Shown here piece by piece: positions 1 to 5,305 of a stretch of 8,983 nucleotides of DNA. Origin of the DNA: Sphingobacteriales bacterium (lineage in GTDB: Bacteria; Bacteroidota; Bacteroidia; Chitinophagales; Chitinophagaceae); the NCBI GenBank assembly GCA_024640385.1, contig JAHEFC010000152.1, positions 1 through 8,983 on the forward strand, read 5' to 3'. Position 1 is the first letter of the stretch. Each line of letters begins with the position of its first letter. The notes beneath the pieces were generated by a model, which did not search any database, had not been told where the DNA came from, and saw only the letters and a program-made list of their open reading frames with translations. Position numbers and translations under genes: made by a program.

Positions 1-50
1 TTGTTTTATATTCAAGCACTTTCTATATTACTCTCTACATACTAACAATT

Positions 51-875
51 ATGAAACACCTATTAAACCCGTTAGTCTGCTTTTGCATTTTCGTATTGTC
101 AGCTTGCACTAAGCAGGATCCAATTCTGGCAACAAATCAAACAAAAATAAGCCCCCAAAATATTAAAGCCAGTTTCAACAAGAACGAATTTAAACTGAAA
201 AACATCAAGCTTTATCCTCCGGCTCCATACGAAAACAGAGTTGAGGACTATTCCTTTAACTACACAAAAAATGGTGAGCTAGACAGGATCAGCTATAAAC
301 GTACAGATCAGACCCCAAATGGCGAATCTTCCTATGGCTACTATTTTCAATATTATTATAAAGGATCAAAACTTGACTCCATAAACCTGGTTTTAACAAG
401 CTATAATGAAATAACATCTATGGTAAAAAAAGACATCGTATATCGGGGAAATAAGATCATTAGCTATAATATGTACCTCTGGCCATATACGCCGGAAAAC
501 CACCCAGATATTCTTCCGTGGAAACAAAGCTTTGATAAAAAAGGTAGATTAAATGGCTATGGCTTTGAGACATTCATTTATGACGAAGACGACTTTATAA
601 TTAGCAGTACAAATACAATGGGGTCAGATCTTAATGCAACATACACATATGAACGGACTGCTAACCCATTATTTATTGAAAACGTTTACCTTGGTTTAGA
701 CGAAACGATGATTCGGGATCAATCTTTCTGTAAATGGAATTTGATTTCTAAAATTTCTGTTGGTATCCCGCCGGTTTTATACAATAACCAGTATGATAAC
801 ATCGGGCGATTAATCGAGAGAACATTCATTTATTGGGGTCAACAATACAGAATGACCTATTACTATTATGAGTGA
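51..875 (+). CDS. Hypothetical SPII lipoprotein
   Basis: The product is 274 aa. I do not recognise a specific family and assign no function. The N-terminus is a classic lipoprotein signal: a short basic start, a hydrophobic stretch and a lipobox LSAC, with the lipidated cysteine at residue 19. It should therefore be anchored in a membrane facing the periplasm or cell exterior. The mature part is rich in Tyr, Asn and Lys and contains recurring beta-strand-like segments of the form Y-x-Y...G-x-L-x-x-I (for example around residues 68-80, 170-180 and 250-258). These recall the loose beta repeats of many Bacteroidota surface lipoproteins. The gene is clearly more AT-rich than its neighbours: bases 361-480 hold about 31% G+C by hand count, against 58% in one 60-base row of metB (7381-7440). 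That fits recent acquisition or weak selection. The ATG at 51 sits directly before the signal peptide. No Shine-Dalgarno is visible upstream. A weak TTGT-N19-TATATTAC pair at 1-31 could be its promoter. Confidence 0.8.
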   Translation: MKHLLNPLVCFCIFVLSACTKQDPILATNQTKISPQNIKASFNKNEFKLKNIKLYPPAPYENRVEDYSFNYTKNGELDRISYKRTDQTPNGESSYGYYFQYYYKGSKLDSINLVLTSYNEITSMVKKDIVYRGNKIISYNMYLWPYTPENHPDILPWKQSFDKKGRLNGYGFETFIYDEDDFIISSTNTMGSDLNATYTYERTANPLFIENVYLGLDETMIRDQSFCKWNLISKISVGIPPVLYNNQYDNIGRLIERTFIYWGQQYRMTYYYYE

Positions 876-896
876 TTCCCAATAGAAATGCCTTCA

Positions 897-1871
897 TCAC
901 CAACCAAGCAAATAAGCAAAGATCAACGGCGCAACAATTGTTGCGTCGCTCTCAATGATATATTTGGGTGTGTGGATATCCAGTTTACCCCAGGTGATCT
1001 TTTCGTTGGGAACCGCCCCTGAATAGGATCCGTAAGAAGTGGTTGAATCACTGATCTGGCAAAAATAGCTCCAGAAAGGAACATCATGCCATTCAAGATC
1101 CTGGTACATCATCGGCACAACACAAATGGGAAAATCGCCTGCAATACCGCCGCCTATCTGGAAAAATCCAACGCCTTTCCCGGCGCTGTTTTCCCTGTAC
1201 CATTTGCTGAGTTCAACCATGTATTCAATACCACTTTTCATGGTAGTGGCTTTCATTTCTCCTTTGATCACATAAGACGCGAAGATATTGCCCATGGTAC
1301 TGTCTTCCCAACCCGGCACAACAATGGGAATATTCTTTTCTGCAGCCGCGATCATCCAGCTGTTCTTAGGGTCGATCTCGTGATCAGCCTTCATCACACC
1401 GCTGTTCAGCAGCTTGTACATGTATTCGTGCGGGAAATATCGCTCGCCGCTGGCTTCGGCATCTTTCCAGATCTTGACAATATGATGCTGTATTTTCCTG
1501 AAAGCTTCTTCTTCAGGGATGCAGGTGTCGGTTACGCGGTTAAGGCCTTTTTCCAGCAGTTCCCATTCTTCCTGTGGTGTAAGATCACGCCAGTTTGGCA
1601 CCCGCTTGTAATGTGTATGGGCCACCAGGTTCATGATATCCTCCTCCAGGTTGGCACCTGTGCAGGAAATGATATCCACTTTATTATTTCGGATCATTTC
1701 AGCCAGTGAAACACCGAGCTCTGCGGTACTCATTGCACCCGCCAGGGTGATCATCATCTTACCTCCTTCCATGAGGTGTGTTTCGTAACCCCTGGCAGCA
1801 TCCACCACTGTTGCCGCGTTAAAATGCCTGTAATGGTGCAAAATGAACTGCGAAACCGGTCCTTTAGTCAT
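897..1871 (-). CDS. Deoxyhypusine synthase family protein (possible homospermidine synthase)
   Basis: The product is 324 aa and soluble, with no signal peptide. Eukaryotic and archaeal deoxyhypusine synthases use NAD to move the aminobutyl group of spermidine onto a lysine of eIF5A/aIF5A. Bacteria lack that substrate, and bacterial homologues are generally thought to act on small polyamines, for example forming homospermidine. Visible family features are the N-terminal GGKMMITLAGAMSTAELG (residues 36-53, NAD-binding region), SCTGANLEEDI (69-79), the GWEDSTMGN segment (188-196), the glycine-rich FQIGGGIAGDFP region (237-248), and WGK near the C-terminus. Lys296 of that WGK aligns with the catalytic lysine of human DHS (Lys329), and SDSTTSYGSYSGAVPNEKI lies just before it. 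The enzyme therefore looks catalytically intact. Length is slightly below the eukaryotic form (about 370 aa), as usual for bacterial members. No polyamine gene is adjacent, so the substrate cannot be fixed from context. The gene converges on the lipoprotein gene with a 21 bp gap. Confidence 0.9.
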   Translation of the reverse strand: MTKGPVSQFILHHYRHFNAATVVDAARGYETHLMEGGKMMITLAGAMSTAELGVSLAEMIRNNKVDIISCTGANLEEDIMNLVAHTHYKRVPNWRDLTPQEEWELLEKGLNRVTDTCIPEEEAFRKIQHHIVKIWKDAEASGERYFPHEYMYKLLNSGVMKADHEIDPKNSWMIAAAEKNIPIVVPGWEDSTMGNIFASYVIKGEMKATTMKSGIEYMVELSKWYRENSAGKGVGFFQIGGGIAGDFPICVVPMMYQDLEWHDVPFWSYFCQISDSTTSYGSYSGAVPNEKITWGKLDIHTPKYIIESDATIVAPLIFAYLLGW

Positions 1872-1888
1872 GTCCTGAATTTTAGGAC
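1872..1888. repeat. Small inverted repeat abutting the DHS-like start codon
   Basis: GTCCT-N7-AGGAC is a 5-bp stem with a 7-base AT-rich loop, lying directly against the ATG at 1871 on the minus strand. It could be an operator half-site pair or a small leader hairpin masking the start. It could also be chance, because the stem is short. Confidence 0.25.
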
Positions 1889-1890
1889 CA

Positions 1891-1898
1891 CAAAAATA
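1891..1898 (-). promoter_or_regulatory. Candidate -7 element for the DHS-like gene
   Basis: The minus strand reads TATTTTTG, an exact match to the Bacteroidota TAnnTTTG consensus, 19 bases before the ATG. This would give a leader of roughly a dozen bases. The expected -33 position falls inside the octamer inverted repeat, and no good TTTG is seen there. Match by eye only. Confidence 0.35.
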
Positions 1899-1899
1899 A

Positions 1900-2003
1900 G
1901 GGATTGACTGATTGGCCAGTTAGCTGTTTTGCCAATTGATACAGATCCTCTGTACGGCTCCTGAAAATCGGCCAATCAGTCAATTAGCCAATCAGCCAAT
2001 CCC
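1900..2003. repeat. Octamer-unit inverted repeat, intergenic hairpin 1
   Basis: The right arm (1972-2003) is four tandem octamers: CCAATCAG, TCAATTAG, CCAATCAG, CCAATCCC. The left arm (1900-1931) is four octamers of the opposite sense: GGGATTGA, CTGATTGG, CCAGTTAG, CTGTTTTG. Aligning the left arm with the reverse complement of the right gives 25 of 32 identical positions, and most differences are transitions. The loop is about 40 bases. The element lies 9 bases beyond the stop of the PepSY-like gene and just upstream of the DHS-like gene, both on the minus strand. It is therefore a candidate rho-independent-like terminator or mRNA 3'-end stabiliser for the former. There is no clear U-tract, so this may not be a classical intrinsic terminator. 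Confidence 0.7.
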
Positions 2004-2011
2004 TATCCAAC

Positions 2012-2467
2012 CTACACCTTGCTCTTCTTAACCAATTTCAAGTTGCCCGTAAGATCCGATTCTATGATATATTTCCTGTTCTGGTGTTCAAAACTGACCA
2101 GGTAGTAGGTCTGATTATCGCTCCGGGTGACTTCCAGCACCGTTTCTTCCTTATCCTTCAGATCATATTTGTGGCTCAAAGACCGTTGCACCGAAAGTGG
2201 CAGGCTGTTTGCGTCAATATACCTGGCTATTTTGTAGATGGCCCCATCATCATCCAGGTAGGCCGTGATGGTTCCCATGCTATTGGTGAACCTGGCCAGG
2301 TAATACTCACCCATCCTATCCCAGGTCACGTGCTCAGCGTCAGGGAAAGCCTCTTTCAATTGTGCCTGGATGAACTTGCTTACTGTAACGTCTTCCGGCC
2401 GGGGGCCTGCAAAACTTATACTAACTACCGATGTGAACAATGCCATTGCTGTGATGAACTTTCTCAT
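2012..2467 (-). CDS. Secreted PepSY-like (DUF2874-type) protein
   Basis: The product is 151 aa when started at the ATG at 2467, which gives MRKFITAM followed by a hydrophobic run and a signal peptidase I site after SISFA (residue 20). The mature protein shows two similar halves of about 60 residues. The first has FPDAEHVTW, then an aromatic-rich strand and YLDDDGAIYKI. The second has LPLSVQRSLSHKYDL, then YYLVSFEHQNRKYII and DLTGNLKLV. This is the pattern of the putative beta-lactamase-inhibitor-like, PepSY-like family common in Bacteroidota, whose role is unknown but which is periplasmic or secreted. A longer reading frame runs up to 2539, but those 24 extra residues would place the hydrophobic segment internally, and the best candidate promoter (2504-2535) lies inside that extension. 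The shorter start is therefore preferred. No strong Shine-Dalgarno is visible. Confidence 0.8.
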   Translation of the reverse strand: MRKFITAMALFTSVVSISFAGPRPEDVTVSKFIQAQLKEAFPDAEHVTWDRMGEYYLARFTNSMGTITAYLDDDGAIYKIARYIDANSLPLSVQRSLSHKYDLKDKEETVLEVTRSDNQTYYLVSFEHQNRKYIIESDLTGNLKLVKKSKV

Positions 2468-2503
2468 AACGATCTGTTTTGAAGTGATGAAATGTTTGCA
2501 AAC

Positions 2504-2535
2504 CAAATCTATAGCAGCGCTCAACCTATGGCAAC
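2504..2535 (-). promoter_or_regulatory. Candidate Bacteroidota promoter for the PepSY-like gene
   Basis: On the minus strand a -33 GTTG (2535-2532) is followed by a 20-base spacer and the -7 TAGATTTG (2511-2504), close to the TTTG/TAnnTTTG consensus of the Bacteroidota primary sigma factor. Transcription would start near 2497, leaving a leader of about 30 bases before the ATG at 2467. Match by eye. Confidence 0.45.
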
Positions 2536-2736
2536 CCAATTCGGGATGAATCGTTGTTATATGGATCGGACGAATTATGAATGGTAAACTCCCACAAATG
2601 GACCATCAGCCTTTGGCGGGCTTAAACCCAACCACAGCAAGGGTTTCAATCATTTACTAAAAATTGTTTAAAATGCATGTACGAAACCGTTCATCATTCA
2701 CGCAGGATGAATGGCATCAATTGATAACAAAAATTC

Positions 2737-3339
2737 ATGAACTACCTGGCTCACGCGTTTCTTTCCTTCAATGATGCCGGCATACTGGCCGGCAACATGA
2801 TCAGTGACTTTGTAAAGGGAAAAAAGAAATTCGACCTGCCGGAACAAATACAGAAGGGCATCCTGTTGCACAGGAAAATAGACACCTATACAGACGATCA
2901 TCTTGCCAATAAAGAACTTAAACTGATATTCAGGCCTCACTACGGATTATACAGTTCTCCCATCATGGACGTATTATTTGATCATTTCCTGGCCAGCGAC
3001 GAGAATATTTTCAGTGAAGATGCCCTGAAACAGTTTACTGCGGAAACCTATGAAAAACTGGATGAATACCAGGATCATTTCCCCGAACGCTTTGCGCGTA
3101 TGTTCCCTTATATGAAAAGCCAGGACTGGCTCTATCATTACAGAACAATGGAAGGCGTATGGAATAGCCTGGGAGGACTTTCCCGAAGGGCAAAATACCT
3201 GGGTGAAACGTCTACAGCTTTCGCACTTTTCGAAGAAAATTATGAAACCCTAAGAGCTGGCTACAACGAATTCTTTCCCGAACTCAGGGAAATGGCGTTT
3301 TCGGCCTACCAGGAGATCATAGGCAGGGAAAATGCTTAA
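2737..3339 (+). CDS. acpH: Acyl carrier protein phosphodiesterase (AcpH/DUF479 family)
   Basis: The product is 200 aa, close to the 193 aa E. coli AcpH, and cytoplasmic. The family removes the 4'-phosphopantetheine arm from holo-ACP, giving apo-ACP, in a metal-dependent reaction distantly related to HD-type phosphohydrolases. Visible signatures are the family start MNYLAHAFLS (1-10), GNMISDFVKG with Asp24 (19-28), LLHRKIDTYTDDH (43-55, with His45, Asp49, Asp53 and His55 as likely metal or catalytic ligands), and MDVLFDHFLA (77-86). Later segments WLYHYRTMEGVW and LSRRAKYL also fit the family. The ATG at 2737 matches the conserved MNYLAH start, so the start is secure. Upstream is a 269 bp intergenic region in which I could not place a convincing promoter for this strand. 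The last 23 bases overlap the 3' end of the convergent CoA-transferase gene. Confidence 0.88.
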   Translation: MNYLAHAFLSFNDAGILAGNMISDFVKGKKKFDLPEQIQKGILLHRKIDTYTDDHLANKELKLIFRPHYGLYSSPIMDVLFDHFLASDENIFSEDALKQFTAETYEKLDEYQDHFPERFARMFPYMKSQDWLYHYRTMEGVWNSLGGLSRRAKYLGETSTAFALFEENYETLRAGYNEFFPELREMAFSAYQEIIGRENA

Positions 3340-4612
3340 ACCTTTCATGGCAGGCCCTTTCCAGCATCTCGCGATCGTCAGGATGTGCGATATCGATCAA
3401 TGACTTAGCCCTCTGCCTCAGGTTCTTACCGTATAAATAGGCAATGCCGAATTCAGTCACAATATAGTGGGCATGCGCTCTTGTGGTCACCACCCCTGCA
3501 CCTTCCTTCAAGGCCGGAACAATACGTGCAATTCCCTTGTTGGTCCTGGAATTTAAGGCAATGATCGGTTTCCCGTCGTCTGAAAGTGCGGCACCCCGCA
3601 TAAAATCCATTTGTCCCCCAACTCCCGAAAACTGGTACATACCAATGGAGTCGGCACAGACCTGCCCGGTAAGATCAACTTCAACAGCACTGTTGATCGC
3701 ACATACCCTTGGGTTGCGGCGGATCACGTGCGGATCGTTCACATAATCGATATCCAGGAATGCAAAAGCGGGGTTATCATCCACATAATCATATAACCGT
3801 TTTGAACCCAATGCAAAACCAGTCACGGCTTTATTGGGGTGTATGCGTTTATACTTGTTATTGATCACATCTTTCTCAAAAAGATCAATGATGCCATCTG
3901 AACACATCTCAGTGTGTACGCCGAGATCTTTATGATTGCTCAGAGATCTCAAAACGGCATCAGGGATTGCACCAATGCCCATCTGTAATGTACTCCGGTC
4001 TTCTATGAGACTGGCCACATTCAGTCCAATCTGCCTTTCGGCATCCCCTACCTTCTCCCCGAAACTCGCTTCCTGCAATGGATCTTCGCAGTAAACCAGT
4101 GACTTGAACCGGGAGGCGTGCATAAGACCATCGCCATGTGTTCTGGGCACATTCGGATTTACCTGTGCGATCACCACCTTAGCCGTATTCACAGCACTGC
4201 GTGCCACATCAACTGATACACCAAGCGAGCAATATCCATGCTTGTCGGGCACTGATACATGCACAATCGCTACATCCAGGGGAAGAATACCACGCTTGAA
4301 AAAGTCGGGAATATCACTCAGAAATACAGGAATATAGTCAGCCCGGCCTTCGTTCACCGCCGCGCGAATAGAAGCTGATACGAACATGGAGTTGAAATGA
4401 AATGAGTCTTCATAACCGGGCTTAACGATCTCCAGATCTCCATAAACAGTTATGGATACGATCTCTACGCGTTTGAGACGGTCTTTCTCCTTGGCCAGTT
4501 CATTTAACAGGTGAACAGGCGTTTGGGCACTACCCTGCACAAAAACCCTGTCGCCAGATTTGATCACCGATAAGGCTTCTGCAGGGGTGGAATATCTTAT
4601 ATCCGCTTTCAT
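3317..4612 (-). CDS. Acetyl-CoA hydrolase/4-hydroxybutyrate CoA-transferase family protein
   Basis: The product is 431 aa, full length for family members such as 4-hydroxybutyrate CoA-transferase. It is a class I CoA-transferase that moves CoA between an acyl-CoA (often acetyl-CoA) and a carboxylate through a glutamyl-CoA thioester. Visible motifs are GDRVFVQGSAQTP (20-32, CoA-binding N-terminal domain), VSVPDKHGYCSLGVSVD (119-135), LQMGIGAIPDAVLRSL (209-224), and LGVHTEMCSDGIIDLF (230-245), where Glu235 is the expected catalytic glutamate. The glycine-rich SGVGGQMDFMRGA (329-341) forms part of the CoA/oxyanion site, followed by TEFGIAYLYGKNLRQRA (386-402). The enzyme looks intact. Motifs do not settle the substrate: acetate, succinate, butyrate and 4-hydroxybutyrate are all possible, and no pathway gene is adjacent. 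It is divergent from the DUF2911 gene and shares its compact promoter region. Its stop overlaps the end of acpH. Confidence 0.9.
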   Translation of the reverse strand: MKADIRYSTPAEALSVIKSGDRVFVQGSAQTPVHLLNELAKEKDRLKRVEIVSITVYGDLEIVKPGYEDSFHFNSMFVSASIRAAVNEGRADYIPVFLSDIPDFFKRGILPLDVAIVHVSVPDKHGYCSLGVSVDVARSAVNTAKVVIAQVNPNVPRTHGDGLMHASRFKSLVYCEDPLQEASFGEKVGDAERQIGLNVASLIEDRSTLQMGIGAIPDAVLRSLSNHKDLGVHTEMCSDGIIDLFEKDVINNKYKRIHPNKAVTGFALGSKRLYDYVDDNPAFAFLDIDYVNDPHVIRRNPRVCAINSAVEVDLTGQVCADSIGMYQFSGVGGQMDFMRGAALSDDGKPIIALNSRTNKGIARIVPALKEGAGVVTTRAHAHYIVTEFGIAYLYGKNLRQRAKSLIDIAHPDDREMLERACHERFKHFPCL

Positions 4613-4626
4613 TGAGGAATTTTTTA

Positions 4627-4634
4627 CAAATTTA
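4627..4634 (-). promoter_or_regulatory. Candidate -7 element for the CoA-transferase gene
   Basis: The minus strand reads TAAATTTG, matching TAnnTTTG, 14 bases before the ATG at 4612. The -33 side is poor: CATG or TCTG at non-ideal spacing. A short GGCTG-N4-CAGCC inverted repeat (4639-4652) sits between the two boxes. Match by eye. Confidence 0.35.
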
Positions 4635-4670
4635 AAAAGGCTGCGGGCAGCCAGACATGACTAAAGTTAT

Positions 4671-4701
4671 TTTTAAAAAAACCTTCGTCAGCCTATTTTT
4701 G
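4671..4701 (+). promoter_or_regulatory. Candidate promoter for the DUF2911 gene
   Basis: The -7 box TATTTTTG (4694-4701) is an exact TAnnTTTG match. A TTTT at 4671-4674 lies 19 bases upstream in place of the -33 TTTG. The leader to the ATG at 4716 would be under 10 bases. The box is divergent from the candidate -7 of the CoA-transferase gene, about 60 bases away. Confidence 0.4.
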
Positions 4702-4715
4702 TCCAAAATCACCAA

Positions 4716-5282
4716 ATGAAAGGCCTTTCCCTAATTTTTTTATTTGTCTCAGGCATTCTGTACTCTGCCGTAGCCCAGAATAAGAATATCCCGCCCATTG
4801 ATAAATCTGGTATGGATATGAGTTATTATCCTGTCAACTATCCTATTCTAAAGATCCAGGACAAAGCCAAGGACCCCCCGATCATGCGGGTGATCTATAG
4901 TCGTCCGCAGAAAAACGGCCGGGATGTATTTGGCGGACTGGTTGAATATGGACAGATCTGGCGGGTTGGAGCCAATGAAGCCACAGAGATTGAATTTTTC
5001 CGCGATGTAACCATTGGCAAAACCAGGGTCAAAAAAGGTCGATATACCCTGTACGCTATACCTCAGCCGGATAATTGGACCCTCATAGTCAACCGCGATA
5101 CCGATACCTGGGGTGCATTCAAATACGACCAAAAAAAGGATGTGGCCCGGATCGACATAAAGCCAGAGAAGAATGTTGACCCGGCAGAAGCATTTTCAAT
5201 GTATTTTGAACCGAGGACGGGGGGAGCTAATCTTTATATCCACTGGGACAATATACGAACCGCCCTGCCGATAAGCTTTTGA
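4716..5282 (+). CDS. Secreted DUF2911 domain protein
   Basis: The product is 188 aa with an N-terminal signal peptide and a likely cleavage after YSAVA (residue 20). It is probably periplasmic or secreted. The DUF2911 core spans roughly residues 55-185 and is highly recognisable: VIYSRPQKNGRDVFGGLV (59-76), then YGQIWRVGANEATEIEF (78-94), KKGRYTLYAIP (106-116), WTLIVNRDTDTWGAFKYD (121-138) and ARIDIKP (144-150). The family is widespread in Bacteroidota and has no established biochemical role; I infer none. The mature N-terminus before the core (residues 21-55) is family-atypical linker sequence. The gene ends 23 bases before asnB on the same strand, so read-through into asnB is possible. Confidence 0.85.
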   Translation: MKGLSLIFLFVSGILYSAVAQNKNIPPIDKSGMDMSYYPVNYPILKIQDKAKDPPIMRVIYSRPQKNGRDVFGGLVEYGQIWRVGANEATEIEFFRDVTIGKTRVKKGRYTLYAIPQPDNWTLIVNRDTDTWGAFKYDQKKDVARIDIKPEKNVDPAEAFSMYFEPRTGGANLYIHWDNIRTALPISF

Positions 5283-5302
5283 CTTTTTACTTTTTACTTT
5301 GA
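5282..5302. repeat. Short heptamer tandem tract before asnB
   Basis: Two exact copies of ACTTTTT (5282-5288, 5289-5295) are followed by a variant ACTTTGA (5296-5302). The tract fills almost all of the gap between the DUF2911 stop and the asnB ATG, and its first bases belong to the TGA stop. It could alter leader spacing if copy number changed, but with only three units that is speculation. Confidence 0.5.
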
Positions 5303-5305
5303 AAC

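Noticed and set aside
51..875. RHS/YD-repeat toxin or immunity gene
   Set aside because: The Y-x-Y...G-x-L segments are loose and irregular, the protein is only 274 aa, and no toxin domain or partner gene is adjacent.
1086..1709. 207-codon open frame on the plus strand inside the DHS-like gene
   Set aside because: It lies fully antisense to a gene with intact family motifs, and its own translation is rich in His/Phe/Cys with no recognisable domain.
1900..2003. CRISPR-like array
   Set aside because: The units are 8 bases long and contiguous with no spacers, and the two halves are inverted rather than direct repeats. No cas gene is near.
2084..2482. 132-codon plus-strand frame opposite the PepSY-like gene
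   Set aside because: Antisense shadow; no signal, domain or leader. The minus-strand frame has a signal peptide and two family-like halves.
2541..2736. Riboswitch or small RNA upstream of acpH
   Set aside because: I found no stable stem series, conserved core or promoter-terminator pair in this stretch.
2698..2940. 80-codon minus-strand frame overlapping the start of acpH
   Set aside because: It overlaps the strongly conserved N-terminus of acpH and its translation shows no domain.
4639..4652. GGCTG-N4-CAGCC hairpin as a terminator
   Set aside because: The stem is only 5 bp, it lies between two divergent starts where no transcript ends, and it has no adjoining U-tract.
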